Shown: positions 28,493 to 38,320, counted from the first letter of the stretch. The stretch: DNA of 64,000 nucleotides from Promineifilum sp. (GCA_020634335.1 JACKBY010000005.1:1-64000), one strand, 5' to 3'. Numbers and translations: made by a program. Notes: a model not told the origin generated them from the letters alone.

Positions 28493-30342
28493 CCGTCCCC
28501 TACGTCCACGTGCTCGTTATCGACGACGACGAGAAACGCGGCCGTCACCTGACGGAGCCGTTCGCCTTGTGGGGCTGGGACACCACCCACGTGGGCGGCG
28601 ACGTGGAGGCGGCCCTGGCCCGTTTGCGCCAGGGGCCCTACGATCTGGTGCTGCTCGACCTGCGGGCGGCCGAAAGCGACCACTACGCCTTTCTGCGCCG
28701 CCGGCCGCACGACCCCGCCGCGGCGGCCATCCCCGTGGTCATCACCGCCCACGCCGGCGCGTCGCTGGCCCGCCTCGAACGCTGCATCGAATGGGGCGCG
28801 GCCGACTACATCATCCATCCCGACCACCACATCCTTTTCCGCGCCCGGCTGCAAAACGTGTTGCAGCGCAAGCTGATGCAGGAACAGGCCAACACAGCCC
28901 TGGAGGCCTTCAACGAGATCGAGAAGATCGCCGACGATCTGCGCCTGGTCATCCTGCCCATCGGCGCGGCCCTGTCGGCCGAATCGGAGTACGATCCGCT
29001 GGTGGCCCGCATCGTCGCGGAGGCCCAGCGAATCTGCAACGCCGATGCCGGGGCGCTGTGCCTGGCCCAGGACGACGGCCTGCTCCACTTCGATTATCTG
29101 CGCATCGAGTCGCTGGATTTCACCTATCGCCACGCGCCGGACACCCCAGAACTCATCCCGCCCATCCCGCTGTCCGATCCGGCCACCGGGCTGCCCAACA
29201 ACAGCAGCCTGCCGGTGTTTGTGGCCTTGTCGGGCGAGCCGGTGAACCTGACGGAGGCCACCAACGGGCAATTTGACCTGCTGTTGCGAGAGCAACGCTT
29301 TGGCGGGCGGCCGTTCCACCCGCGCACCCGCCTGGCCGTGCCCTTGCGCAGCGGCCAGATCGTGGGCACGCTGCTGCTGGCCGACAGCCGCCACCCCCTG
29401 ACGGGCGAGATCGTCGAGTTCGACGCCTATCACCAGCAAGTGGCCGAGTCGCTGGCCTCGCAGGCGGCCGTCGTGCTCAACAACCGCCTGCTCAACGAGC
29501 GCCAGGCGCAGCTGTTGCGTTTCAAGCGCGAGCTGGAGATCGGCCGGGAGATACAACTCAGCTTTTTGCCGGCGCGGCTGCCCGACCCGCCCGGGTGGGA
29601 GCTGGTGGCCCACTTCAACCCGGCGCTGGAGGTGGCCGGCGATTTCTACGACGCCTTCCGCTTGCCCCACGGCTATCTGGTGCTGGTCATCGCCGACGTG
29701 GTGGGCAAGGGCGTGACGGCGGCGCTGTTCATGGCCATCATCCGCAGCCTCTTCCGGGCCTTGTTCCAGATGAACTACTACGAGACCGAGCCCAGACCGC
29801 CCGCGCCGGGCGCCGGCCGCACAACACCTTTCCCCTTCGTCGACCGGCAGGCGCTGGTCAATGCCGTGCGCCTGACCAATGCCTACCTCATCGCCAATCA
29901 CGGCGACACCTATGCCTTTGCCACCCTGTTCGCCGGCGTGCTCGACCCCGAAAGCGGCAACCTGTTCTACGTCAATGCCGGGCATAACCCACCGCTCGTT
30001 TTTGCCGCCGGCGACGCGGGCGGGCGCGCGCTGCGCGGCGAGCTGTCGCCGACCGGCCCGGCCATCGGGCTGCTGGCCAACGCGACCTACCAGTTGGGCG
30101 AAACCACGCTGCTGCCGGGCGACCTGCTCTTCGCCTTCACCGACGGCGTGATCGAATCGCGCCGCCCGTCAGGCGAGGAGTTTAGCCAGGAGCGGCTGGA
30201 GGCGCTGCTGGCGGCGACGGGCGGCCCGGCCCTGGCGGCGCTGGCGGCGGTGGAGGCGGCCGTCCACGCCCACATGGCCGGGGCCGAGGCCTTCGACGAC
30301 GTGACGATGTTGGCGTTGCGGCGGATTCCTGATAAGGTGTAA
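28489..30342 (+). CDS. REC-GAF-SpoIIE serine phosphatase
   Basis: A 617-residue protein. The receiver domain is at about 4-125: VHVLVIDDDEKRG holds acidic residues and YDLVLLDLRAAES the phospho-acceptor Asp. A GAF-like domain is at about 155-335. The PP2C/SpoIIE domain starts near 345 (REIQLSFLPARLPDPPGWEL, VAGDFYDAF, LVLVIADVVGKGVTAALFM). This is the RsbU/RsbP-like output of partner-switching. The histidine kinase two genes upstream could phosphorylate the receiver. It is coupled to the RsbW-like gene by ATGA. Confidence 0.92.
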   Translation: MTVPYVHVLVIDDDEKRGRHLTEPFALWGWDTTHVGGDVEAALARLRQGPYDLVLLDLRAAESDHYAFLRRRPHDPAAAAIPVVITAHAGASLARLERCIEWGAADYIIHPDHHILFRARLQNVLQRKLMQEQANTALEAFNEIEKIADDLRLVILPIGAALSAESEYDPLVARIVAEAQRICNADAGALCLAQDDGLLHFDYLRIESLDFTYRHAPDTPELIPPIPLSDPATGLPNNSSLPVFVALSGEPVNLTEATNGQFDLLLREQRFGGRPFHPRTRLAVPLRSGQIVGTLLLADSRHPLTGEIVEFDAYHQQVAESLASQAAVVLNNRLLNERQAQLLRFKRELEIGREIQLSFLPARLPDPPGWELVAHFNPALEVAGDFYDAFRLPHGYLVLVIADVVGKGVTAALFMAIIRSLFRALFQMNYYETEPRPPAPGAGRTTPFPFVDRQALVNAVRLTNAYLIANHGDTYAFATLFAGVLDPESGNLFYVNAGHNPPLVFAAGDAGGRALRGELSPTGPAIGLLANATYQLGETTLLPGDLLFAFTDGVIESRRPSGEEFSQERLEALLAATGGPALAALAAVEAAVHAHMAGAEAFDDVTMLALRRIPDKV

Positions 30343-30344
30343 CG

Positions 30345-31115
30345 ATGGAAAGTACCCAGAATCAAATTTTTCTGCACGGCGGTGGTGATTCGCCCGCGGC
30401 GCGCTCGATCGCCTTCGGCCGCTTTGTCCAGGCCTTCATGACCCACGCCCAGGGGCCGCTGCTCATCGTGGCCGCCGACCCCGATCAGGACAATGCGCGG
30501 GCGACGGCCGACTATTACCGCGCCTTGTTTGCCGGGCTGGCCGTGCCCATCAACTGGCTGGTGCCGGTGCTCGTCAGCGCCGACGCGCCCCTGACCGGCG
30601 AACAGGTGGCCGGGTTCGAGCCGTCGGGCATCTTCGTCTGCGGCGGCCGCACGCCCTACGTCCACCAGGCCCTGTGCGCCGACCTGAGCTGGGTCGAGTA
30701 CAAGGAGCAGAAGGCCATCCCCTATGGCGGCACGAGCGCCGGCGCGGTCATCGCTTCTTCGCGCGCCATTCTGGGCGGCTGGCAGATCGATGGGGAGCTT
30801 GAACCGCGGCCGATCGTGTGGCAGGGAGCCAGCGAGGGACTGGATACGCTGACCGTGCGCCCGGGGGCGGGACTGGTGCCCTTCGCCGTCGAGATCCACG
30901 CCGGCGAGACGGGATCGCTGACTCGCCTGATCCACGCCGTGGCCGGGGGGCAGATCAACGAGGGCTGGGCCATCGGCGAGGACACGCTGCTGGCCGTGCA
31001 CCCGACGCGCATCCACATCTATGGGCGCGGCTATGCCTATCGGGTGGTGCGGGCGGCCGACGGGCGGGCCTCGGTGCGCGTCTTTGCCGCGCCGGATGCG
31101 TTCCGCCGCCGCTGA
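30345..31115 (+). CDS. Cyanophycinase-like peptidase (family S51)
   Basis: A 256-residue protein starting 2 bp after the previous stop. QIFLHGGGDSP opens it, and IFVCGGRTPYVHQAL and AIPYGGTSAGAVIASSRAIL follow. The Ser of GTSAG is the S51 nucleophile in the elbow used by cyanophycinase and peptidase E. No cyanophycin synthetase is present here, so the substrate may be another beta-linked aspartyl peptide. It is cytoplasmic; no signal is seen. Confidence 0.82.
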   Translation: MESTQNQIFLHGGGDSPAARSIAFGRFVQAFMTHAQGPLLIVAADPDQDNARATADYYRALFAGLAVPINWLVPVLVSADAPLTGEQVAGFEPSGIFVCGGRTPYVHQALCADLSWVEYKEQKAIPYGGTSAGAVIASSRAILGGWQIDGELEPRPIVWQGASEGLDTLTVRPGAGLVPFAVEIHAGETGSLTRLIHAVAGGQINEGWAIGEDTLLAVHPTRIHIYGRGYAYRVVRAADGRASVRVFAAPDAFRRR

Positions 31116-31143
31116 GTCGCCCGCGGGGCGCAACCTTGCCGGT

Positions 31144-32292
31144 ATGAGCAAACAGGCCCGCATTTTCGCGCGTTTGTGGCCGGTCGTGCTGGTCGTGCTG
31201 GCCGCCTGCGGGCGGGCAGCGCCCGACGCCGAACGGCCAACAGCCCCCCCACCGGCGGCGACCGCACTGCCCACGGCCGCGCCCCCGGCGACGGGCACGC
31301 CTCTACCGGCGACCTCGCTCGTGCCCACGACGGCCTCGCTCGTGCCCACGACGGCCCCGTCGCCCACGGCCGTCTCCTCGCCCACCGTTGCGCCTTCGCC
31401 CACGGCCGACCCCTATGCCGATCTGACCATCGCCGCCCTGGCCGGGCGCGCCTACGGCGGCGGGCTGCTGGAGATCACCGACACGCTGGAGACCAACGAC
31501 GCCTTCACCCGCTACGAGATCAAATACCCCAGCGACGGCCTGACCATCTACGGCTTCATGAATGTGCCCAACGAGGGCGACAACTTTCCGGTGGTCCTGA
31601 TGCTCCACGGCTACATCGACCCCGACGAATACGAGATCGTGCCCTACACCCGCCGCTATGCCGACGCCCTGGCCGAGGCGGGCTACTTTGTCATCCACCC
31701 CAACTTCCGCAACTACCCGCCGTCGGACAGCGGGCCGGACCCCTATCGCATCGGCTACGCCACCGACGTGCTGAATCTCATCGCCATCGTTCGCCGGCAG
31801 AGCCAGGACCCGCTGGGCACGCTGCGGCGGGCCAACGCTGACGACATCAATTTGTGGGGCCACAGCATGGGCGGGGGGGTGGCCTTGCGGGTCATCACCG
31901 TGGTCAACGAGCCCTATTTGCGCGCCGCCGTTCTCTACGGCTCGATGAGCGGCGACGAGGCTCGCAACTACGGCCGCATCCGCGGTTGGGCCGGCAGCCA
32001 ACGCGCCCGCTTCGAGCTGGCCGCGCCGCCGGAGACGCTGGCAGCCATCTCCCCCCTGTTCAATCTGTCGCGCGAAGAGGCGGCCGTGGCCGTGCATCAC
32101 AGCTATGCCGACGACGTGGTGCCTGTCGAATGGTCGGAGGAGACGTGCGACGCGCTGAACGCGCTATTCGCCGCCGGAGAGATTCCCCACGCGCCGGAGT
32201 GCTTCTTCTACGATTTGCAGCCCCACACCTTCCGCGGCGACGGGGATGCGTTGTTCATCGAGCGGACGATTGAGTTTTTGGGACGGCACTGA
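31144..32292 (+). CDS. Lipoprotein alpha/beta hydrolase (S9-like)
   Basis: Start at the ATG 31144, where MSKQARIFARLWPVV leads into a lipobox VLAAC. The 382-residue product has a Thr/Pro/Ala linker to about residue 95. The hydrolase domain follows: VVLMLHGYIDPDEY (oxyanion), INLWGHSMGGGVAL (nucleophile Ser), YADDVVPVEWSEE (Asp) and LQPHTFRGDG (His). It resembles prolyl-oligopeptidase-type esterases/peptidases, anchored outside the cell. It ends the operon-like run of genes that starts at 24501. Confidence 0.85.
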   Translation: MSKQARIFARLWPVVLVVLAACGRAAPDAERPTAPPPAATALPTAAPPATGTPLPATSLVPTTASLVPTTAPSPTAVSSPTVAPSPTADPYADLTIAALAGRAYGGGLLEITDTLETNDAFTRYEIKYPSDGLTIYGFMNVPNEGDNFPVVLMLHGYIDPDEYEIVPYTRRYADALAEAGYFVIHPNFRNYPPSDSGPDPYRIGYATDVLNLIAIVRRQSQDPLGTLRRANADDINLWGHSMGGGVALRVITVVNEPYLRAAVLYGSMSGDEARNYGRIRGWAGSQRARFELAAPPETLAAISPLFNLSREEAAVAVHHSYADDVVPVEWSEETCDALNALFAAGEIPHAPECFFYDLQPHTFRGDGDALFIERTIEFLGRH

Positions 32293-32405
32293 CCGAACAA
32301 GCACCTGATCAAAATAGCGGCTGCACAAGGAACTGCATCCCTGGCTACAAAACGCCGACTCCACCAGCTGGTCTGCCAGGAACCGTAAATTTCTGCTCTG
32401 GCAGC

Positions 32406-33047
32406 CTAGCGTGCCAGCGTAATGATCCCTTTCTCCAGGGCTGTGGTCACGGCCGCGGTCCGGTCATCAACGCCCAGTTTGCCGTAAATATGAATGAGGT
32501 GGGTTTTGACCGTTGCCGTGCTGATGTGCAGGCTTTTGCCGATTTCTTTGTTGCCCGCTCCCTTGGCCACCAACTGCAGCACTTCAATCTCGCGGGCGCT
32601 CAAGTTCTCTTCGGCGGGGGCGCGCATCCGGGTCATGAGGCGAGCGGCGACGGCCGGGGCCAGAACGGCGTCTCCCCTGGCGGCGGCGCGTATGGCGCGG
32701 AACAGGTCTTCACGGGGGGCATCCTTCAGCAAGTAGCCGGTGGCCCCAGCCTCGATAGCGGGCAGGATATCAGCGTCAGAATCGTAGGTGGTCAGAACGA
32801 TGATACGGGACGCCGGTTGTTGGGCCTTGATCGCCTTAATCGCCCCCACTCCATCCAGGCCGGGCATTCGCAGATCCATCAGGGTGATGTCGGGGGCGAG
32901 GGAGCCATGCATCTTAACAGCCGTATCGCCATCCGCGGCCAAGCCTATGACTTCGAAATCGGGCTGACCAGCTAACATTCCGGACAGCCCTTCCAGCACA
33001 ACCGGGTGATCATCTGTAATCAAAATGCGGATTTTGTCCATGAGCAT
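32406..33047 (-). CDS. NarL/LiaR-type response regulator
   Basis: A 213-residue regulator. The receiver domain (IRILITDDHPVVLEGL; DITLMDLRMPGLDG with the phospho-Asp near 56) is followed by a LuxR-type HTH (LSAREIEVLQLVAKG, NKEIGKSLHISTATVKTHL). An alternative start two codons in (MDKIRIL) is equally possible. It lies 39 bp after the histidine kinase gene and is probably its partner. The likely target is the upstream ABC operon promoter. Confidence 0.92.
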   Translation of the reverse strand: MLMDKIRILITDDHPVVLEGLSGMLAGQPDFEVIGLAADGDTAVKMHGSLAPDITLMDLRMPGLDGVGAIKAIKAQQPASRIIVLTTYDSDADILPAIEAGATGYLLKDAPREDLFRAIRAAARGDAVLAPAVAARLMTRMRAPAEENLSAREIEVLQLVAKGAGNKEIGKSLHISTATVKTHLIHIYGKLGVDDRTAAVTTALEKGIITLAR

Positions 33048-33086
33048 CCATCAAATTGCCGCCTCCTGAGAGGTCGACAGCGCTCC

Positions 33087-34298
33087 TCAGCTATAAATCG
33101 GAATAGAGACGACAACCGTCGTGCCCTCGCCAGGTTCGCTTTCCAGGGTCACTGATCCTCCACATTGTTCGGCTCGTTCGCGCATCGCCTGCAAGCCGTA
33201 GCCGCCGGACAGGGAAGACGCCGCTGCCCCGGCGAAAGATACGCCATTATCCTGAACGTCCAGCACAACCACGTCATCGATATACGAGAGGGTGATCTGC
33301 ACGGCCGTGGCCTGGGCATGTTTGCGAATGTTTGCAAGCGCTTCCTGGGTCGCTCGCAGCAGCGTCACTTCGATATCAGGATGCAGGGGGACAGGGTCGC
33401 CGGTGATGGTCGTGGTCAAGGGAATGCCGGCTTCTTCCTGCCAACGGACGGCTGTACGTTCGATGGCATCCGGCAACGAGCGCTGATCCAGGGAATGCGG
33501 TCGCAAAGCGTGTACCACCCGGCGCGCCTGTTCCAGGCTGGTCCGGGCTGTCCCACGGGCCCGGTCGAGATGCTTTTGCAAGGTGTCCAGATCATCAGGC
33601 AAGGCCTGATCCGCCGCCTCCAGGTGCATAACGATGCTGGTGAACCCCTGGGCCAGCGTGTCATGGATATCTCGCGCCAGCCGCTGGCGTTCTTCCAGAA
33701 TCCCTGCCCGCCGTTCCGCTGCTGCCAACTCCGCCTGCGTCGCTTCCAGCTGTTCAATAAGCTGTCGACGCCGCGTGCTCTGCCCAATAATCGCTGTTAT
33801 CCACACGCCGAGGACGATAGCGCCCAGAGCCGTGAAGAGGAACAGCCAGATGGTGGAGTTTGTCAATGATAACGTCTCGCCGGCGTCGGCCAACTGCTCG
33901 TAAATGATAGACCCCGTCAGAATGAGGATGGCAATCACGCCATAGCGGAGGGGTAGATGGCGAAAAACCAGGCCGAACAAACCGAAAAGGGTGAAGTAAT
34001 AGGCAGGTGACAAATTGACCAACGCAAACCAGAGCACGATGACGCCAATGATTACGATGAAGCGAAAGATGACCTGATCGTCCAATTCATCCGATCTCCT
34101 GTAGGCCAGTTTCAATCCGCCCCAATGCCAGAGCAGCAAGATCCCCGTCAGCAAGAGCCCCAGCCAGACCGGAGCTTTACGGTCATCGTCCAGCAGCATT
34201 AGCCACGTGGAAGCGACGACGGCGGCGTAGAAGAGCGCTTTCCACAGCCAGTCCCACTTCACCCAGACGTCTTTCTGCCTTTCCTGCTCAATGTTCAT
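33087..34298 (-). CDS. HisKA_3 sensor histidine kinase
   Basis: A 403-residue membrane kinase of the NarL/LiaS/DesK type. Five or six hydrophobic segments lie in residues 20-175, with little extracellular sequence, so it probably senses the membrane. A coiled coil (about 180-205) leads to RLARDIHDTLAQGFTSIVMH, holding the phospho-His. The ATPase domain ends with VLDVQDNGVSFAG and GGYGLQAMRERAEQCGG. It is followed by its regulator gene on the same strand. Confidence 0.92.
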   Translation of the reverse strand: MNIEQERQKDVWVKWDWLWKALFYAAVVASTWLMLLDDDRKAPVWLGLLLTGILLLWHWGGLKLAYRRSDELDDQVIFRFIVIIGVIVLWFALVNLSPAYYFTLFGLFGLVFRHLPLRYGVIAILILTGSIIYEQLADAGETLSLTNSTIWLFLFTALGAIVLGVWITAIIGQSTRRRQLIEQLEATQAELAAAERRAGILEERQRLARDIHDTLAQGFTSIVMHLEAADQALPDDLDTLQKHLDRARGTARTSLEQARRVVHALRPHSLDQRSLPDAIERTAVRWQEEAGIPLTTTITGDPVPLHPDIEVTLLRATQEALANIRKHAQATAVQITLSYIDDVVVLDVQDNGVSFAGAAASSLSGGYGLQAMRERAEQCGGSVTLESEPGEGTTVVVSIPIYS

Positions 34299-34406
34299 GG
34301 TCTATGCCAAGGAAAGTCACCAGCTTTTTTCGGACGACGGTCGAGAACTTGTTTTAGACCTAGAAAGCCGGCGACTTCATTTCTCAATCATGGTCAGTGT
34401 ACCACA

Positions 34407-35144
34407 TTACTCCCAGCGGAATGTGAACCGAGATACCACCAGGCCCAGGATGAGCACTGCCGTGACTACCGACAGCGATGTGAGGTTCCAGGTTCCCTTC
34501 AACCAGAGGTCTTCGATCAGGATGACGACGTGCGTCAGCGGCAAGAATCCGGCGAACTGTTGCACGAAGTCGGGCATGATGTAGCGAGGCATGGCCGCGC
34601 CGGACAGGAAAAGCATGGGGTAAAAAATAGCCATTCCCACGGCCTGGGCCGTTCGGGCAGAGGGCATGACGCCGGCCAGGACGAAGCCAACGGCGAAGAA
34701 ACTAAAGGCGCTTAGCAGGATGGCGGGAACAACCGCCAGATTGCCGTTGGGAATGCGCAGGTCGAAGATGGCCAGACCGGCGATAAAGAGCAAGATGATG
34801 CCGGCGGCGGTCATCACGACTTGAGCTGCCACCTGCGACCACAACACCGGGCCGGAACCCAGGGGTGTTGCGCGCAGCCGTCGCAGAATGCCCAGGTCCC
34901 GATAATTGGCCAGCGTGGTGGGAATGCTCAGCATGCCAATGGTGCCGACGACCATGCCGATGTAACCGGGCACGGACAAATCTACCTGGCCGTAGCCGCC
35001 TAGCAACTCTTCGGCTTGGTTGCCGAAGATGATGCCAAACAGGACCATTACCATCACCGGAAATGCGAGGGTGAAGAACAGAGCCACCGGCTCGCGGAGC
35101 TGTAATTTCAATTCCATGTAAGTGAGCTTGAGAAAAGATTTCAT
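34407..35144 (-). CDS. ABC-2 type transporter permease
   Basis: A 245-residue permease with six hydrophobic segments. It opens MKSFLKLTYMELKLQLREPV, an amphipathic lead-in typical of ABC-2 exporters. LRRLRATPLGSGPVLWSQ is the conserved cytoplasmic loop, and YPMLFLSGAAMPRYIMPDFV the signature near helix 5. It works with the ATPase encoded just upstream. The pairing with a DesK/LiaS-like kinase suggests export of a drug, lipid or antimicrobial peptide. Confidence 0.9.
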   Translation of the reverse strand: MKSFLKLTYMELKLQLREPVALFFTLAFPVMVMVLFGIIFGNQAEELLGGYGQVDLSVPGYIGMVVGTIGMLSIPTTLANYRDLGILRRLRATPLGSGPVLWSQVAAQVVMTAAGIILLFIAGLAIFDLRIPNGNLAVVPAILLSAFSFFAVGFVLAGVMPSARTAQAVGMAIFYPMLFLSGAAMPRYIMPDFVQQFAGFLPLTHVVILIEDLWLKGTWNLTSLSVVTAVLILGLVVSRFTFRWE

Positions 35145-35202
35145 GATTAACTCCTTTTGATCATGAGCGGTTAACCGGGTCAGAACGAAGCTTCAACTTC
35201 AC

Positions 35203-36114
35203 TCAGTTCCTGATCGTTCGCCCGGTCAATGTCAGAAAGACATCTTCCAGGTTGGCTTGCTGCACGCGCAGGTCGGCCGGGGCGATATTATGTTGGGCCA
35301 GCGCGGCAGCCACATTGGCCAGCAGTGGGCCATTGCCGCTGACGGTGATGTGTTGGTTGCGTTGGTGCACGGCGGTGACGCCGCTCACGTTCTCCAGTCG
35401 TTCCGCCTGAAATCCGTTGGGAACTGAGAAGAGTACCTGCGTCTCGCCGTTCAGGCCGGCGATCAGGTTGTCCGGGGTATCCAGGGCGATGACCCGACCG
35501 TGATCGATGACGGCCACCCGGTCCGCCAACGCTTCAACCTCATCCATAAAATGGGTGATTAAAACAACGGTCTTGCCCTGCGCGCGGATAGCGCGGATCA
35601 GGTCCCAGGTCGCCCGGCGAGCCTGCGGGTCCAGCCCTGTCGTCAGCTCATCGAGGAAGACGATTTGGGGATCGTTCAACAGGGCCAGCGCAATGAACAG
35701 GCGCTGCTTCTGCCCGCCGGAAAGATTTCCAAATTGAGTGTTTCGCTTCTCGGCCAGGCCCCATTGCTCTACCAGCGGCTCCCAAGGGACGGTCTTTTCA
35801 TAGAAGGAAGCGTATAAATCAAGCGCTTCCCATACTTTCATTCGCTCCGGCAACGCCGCTTCTTGTAGCTGGGTGCCAATGCGGTTGCCCAACTGGCGCG
35901 CCTCGGTTTGCGGATCCAGACCGAGCACCGAGACACTTCCGCCATCCGGTTTGCGCAACCCGATGACTGACTCAATCGCCGTCGTCTTGCCGGCCCCGTT
36001 TGGGCCGATGATGCCAAAGATTTCGCCTGCATCGACGGTGAAGGAAACATCATCAACGACCCTAATGCCGTCGTAAGCCTTGTGTAGATTTTGTACTTCA
36101 ATTACCTGAGTCAT
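35203..36114 (-). CDS. ABC transporter ATP-binding protein
   Basis: A 303-residue ATPase of the DrrA/ABC-2 exporter type. Walker A is GPNGAGKTTAIE (about 38-49). The signature is NLSGGQKQRLFIALALL, Walker B is IVFLDELTTGLDPQ and the switch His is in VVLITHFMDEVEALADR. About 80 C-terminal residues form the extra domain usual in this group. It is followed after 58 bp by its permease. Confidence 0.94.
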   Translation of the reverse strand: MTQVIEVQNLHKAYDGIRVVDDVSFTVDAGEIFGIIGPNGAGKTTAIESVIGLRKPDGGSVSVLGLDPQTEARQLGNRIGTQLQEAALPERMKVWEALDLYASFYEKTVPWEPLVEQWGLAEKRNTQFGNLSGGQKQRLFIALALLNDPQIVFLDELTTGLDPQARRATWDLIRAIRAQGKTVVLITHFMDEVEALADRVAVIDHGRVIALDTPDNLIAGLNGETQVLFSVPNGFQAERLENVSGVTAVHQRNQHITVSGNGPLLANVAAALAQHNIAPADLRVQQANLEDVFLTLTGRTIRN

Positions 36115-36136
36115 TGTATGCTCCTTACCTCAAGCT

Positions 36137-36505
36137 CTACTTGCTGCGGCCGAACAAGATGAATGAAACGCCAGCGACGATGATGCCCAGAGGCCACAGG
36201 CCAGAGATGCTGTAGCCCAGCACCATCGCGGCGATGTAGGCGAGGGGCAGCACGGCGAAAACGGCAATGCTGAAGACACGACGGGTGAGGCGGCCGTCTT
36301 CCTTGTAGCGCCAATAAGCCGACGCGCCGATCCAGTAAATGGGGAACAGGGCTAACAGCATCGAGGGACTATGCCCCGCGATGGTGATCCCGGCCGTCCC
36401 CATGAGGAAGATGGCGCCCGTGAGGATCATAAACGCTCCCATCCACTTTCCGACTTCGTGTTCCCATTTGATAGGTTCTGATTTGACAATGGTTTCCTGT
36501 TTCAT
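36137..36505 (-). CDS. Small membrane protein, first gene of ABC operon
   Basis: Start at ATG 36505, preceded by ACAGGAGAATGTC; the upstream in-frame ATG lacks a ribosome-binding site. The 122-residue product has four hydrophobic segments (MILTGAIFLMGTAGITIAGH, LLALFPIYWIGASAYW, VFSIAVFAVLPLAYIAAMVL and a C-terminal one). It lies 22 bp before the ABC ATPase gene. The family is not known to me; an accessory of the exporter is plausible. Confidence 0.72.
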   Translation of the reverse strand: MKQETIVKSEPIKWEHEVGKWMGAFMILTGAIFLMGTAGITIAGHSPSMLLALFPIYWIGASAYWRYKEDGRLTRRVFSIAVFAVLPLAYIAAMVLGYSISGLWPLGIIVAGVSFILFGRSK

Positions 36506-36628
36506 GACATTCTCCTGTCTGATTCTGACGGTCTGGTTGGTGTTCAATGGCTACAGGATAGCAGCCGGCCCGGAAAAAATAACCGACCGAGAGATTGAAT
36601 TTGGGCTATCGAGGGGTGGATTATGCGG

Positions 36629-36670
36629 TCAACCGACTGGGAGCGACCGCATCAACCGATCGGTTGATGC
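36629..36670. promoter_or_regulatory. Palindromic operator with extra half-site
   Basis: A perfect 22-bp palindrome at 36649-36670 (half GCATCAACCGA, mirrored) contains TCAACCG (36652-36658) and CGGTTGA (36661-36667). A third TCAACCG is at 36629-36635. The set is 120-165 bp upstream of the ABC operon start at 36505 and is a candidate site for the LiaR-type regulator or another dimer. Confidence 0.45.
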
Positions 36671-37011
36671 GCTGTTTGGGCAGTTAATAGACCTCGCGAA
36701 AAAACGGACGTCAAAACCCTCTGCTGCGGTCTAAAATCGCCTGCCCGGCGTCGGATTTGGCCTTCTCTGCGCTTGACTCAGGCCCGCTTGCGAGCCGCCA
36801 TGCAAGGTTAAACCACCGAATCCTGTTGGCGAAGTCGACCACTGGAGCGAGATTCTATACCCTTTAGCTGATGCTTTTTGCGTCCAATGTTTGCGGGTCA
36901 GTTCGAAATCCGCTCGGCCGCCTTGTCCCGCCCCTGCAATGCTGGCGACGCTTGAACTGACTTGCCTGCTCCTTTCTGCCCCTCTCTTCCCTCTTCTGCT
37001 ATACTCTCCTC
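36671..37011. other. Gap before LLM oxidoreductase
   Basis: No gene or strong repeat is seen in this 340-bp stretch between the divergent ABC operon and the oxidoreductase gene. It probably holds promoters for both directions; none is clear enough to place. Confidence 0.3.
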
Positions 37012-37881
37012 ATGCACATCGGCCTCGTCTATCCCCAAACCGAATACCCTGCCGACCCCGCGGCCGTGCGCGACTACGCGCAGGCGGCTGAGGCGTTGGG
37101 CTATAGCCACGTTCTGGCCTATGACCACATCCTGGGCGCGAACCCCGACCGGCCGGGCGGCTGGACCGGCCCCTACACCTATCGCGACCCGTTCATGGAG
37201 CCGTTCCTGCTGTTCACCTACATGGCCGCCGTGACGACCCGGCTGGGCTTCATCCCCGGCATCCTGATCCTGCCGCAGCGCGAGACGACGCTGGTCGCCA
37301 AGCAGGCGGCGGTGCTCGACGTGCTGTGCGGCGGCCGCTTGCGGCTGGGCGTGGGCACGGGCTGGAATGAGGTGGAGTACGTGGCCGCGGGCTATGACTT
37401 CCACACGCGCGGCGCGCGTCAGGAAGAGCAAATCGACGTGCTGCGACGGCTGTGGACGCAGGAACTGGTAACCTACCAGGGGCGTTGGCACGACATCCCC
37501 GACGCCGGGCTGAACCCGCTGCCCATCCAGCGGCCGATCCCCGTCTGGCTGGGCGGCCACGCCGACGTCGTGCTGCGCCGTGTGGCCCGGCTGGGCGACG
37601 GCTGGCTGCCCGGCTATCGCACGGCCGAAGCGGCGCGCGAGGCTCTGGAGACGCTCGACGGCTATCTGGCCGAGCAGGGCCGCAGCCGGGCCGACGTCGG
37701 GCTGGAGCCGCGCCTGCACTGGGGCGACGGCGACCGGAACGCGCTCGGCCGGGCGCTGGCGGGTTGGCGGGCGGCCGGAGCGACGCATATCAGTTTGAAC
37801 ACGATGGGGGCGGGGTTCACGACGCCGGGAGAGCACCTGGCGGCGATACGGAGCTTTGCGGAAATGTTTGTGGCGAGCTAA
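37012..37881 (+). CDS. LLM-class F420-dependent oxidoreductase
   Basis: A 289-residue TIM-barrel flavin-type enzyme of the luciferase-like monooxygenase family. MHIGLVYPQTEYPADPAAVR and YSHVLAYDHILGAN open it. GFIPGILILPQRETTLVAKQ and LRLGVGTGWNEVEYVAAG are the signature segments of F420-using members. It likely moves hydride between F420 and a small substrate. The tail overlaps the end of the convergent HNH remnant by 4 bp. Confidence 0.88.
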   Translation: MHIGLVYPQTEYPADPAAVRDYAQAAEALGYSHVLAYDHILGANPDRPGGWTGPYTYRDPFMEPFLLFTYMAAVTTRLGFIPGILILPQRETTLVAKQAAVLDVLCGGRLRLGVGTGWNEVEYVAAGYDFHTRGARQEEQIDVLRRLWTQELVTYQGRWHDIPDAGLNPLPIQRPIPVWLGGHADVVLRRVARLGDGWLPGYRTAEAAREALETLDGYLAEQGRSRADVGLEPRLHWGDGDRNALGRALAGWRAAGATHISLNTMGAGFTTPGEHLAAIRSFAEMFVAS

Positions 37882-38320
37882 CCAGCAGGGTAATGGTCAA
37901 TCGCCTGGAGACGCAGGCGCTCATTCACGCGCTCAGGTTCGTTCATTCGCAGGAGTCGCACCGATGCCCGACCGGTCGGCGTGCGGCCGACGATGGTAGC
38001 CCCCTCAAGCTCGAAGTGCGTCTTCCATTGTTGCCGCCGCGGGTGAAAAAGCGGCACAATTCGGCCGCTTATCGGATCGATTCCCGACAAATTGCTACCT
38101 TTACTGAGGTTGCAACGAGCACAGGCCAGCGCCAGATTGTTCTCGCTCGTCTCTGCTTCATGAGCGATGGGGATGATGTGTCGATTTGATGGCGCCACCA
38201 GTTATCGTCTTGATGGCTTAAGCAATATTCACACCGGCCACGGCGCGTCCCAGCACCAGTAACCGCAGGCTTGCGGAGATGGGGGTTCGAGCCACGCAGG
38301 GGAACCTTTGTGCTATCCAA
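37878..38320 (-). pseudogene. HNH endonuclease gene with a single-base frameshift
   Basis: Two frames make one HNH protein. From ATG 38320, one frame encodes a start with RCEYCLSHQDDNWW and runs to HQID near 38180. The second frame continues HIIPIAHEAETSENNLALAC, ARCNLSKGSNLSG and LFHPRRQQW to the stop at 37878. The family sequence runs VDHIIP without a break; here GACACATC would read GACCACATC if one C were restored near 38180. Zn/HNH residues are otherwise intact. Loss is either a real mutation or an assembly error. Confidence 0.75.
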
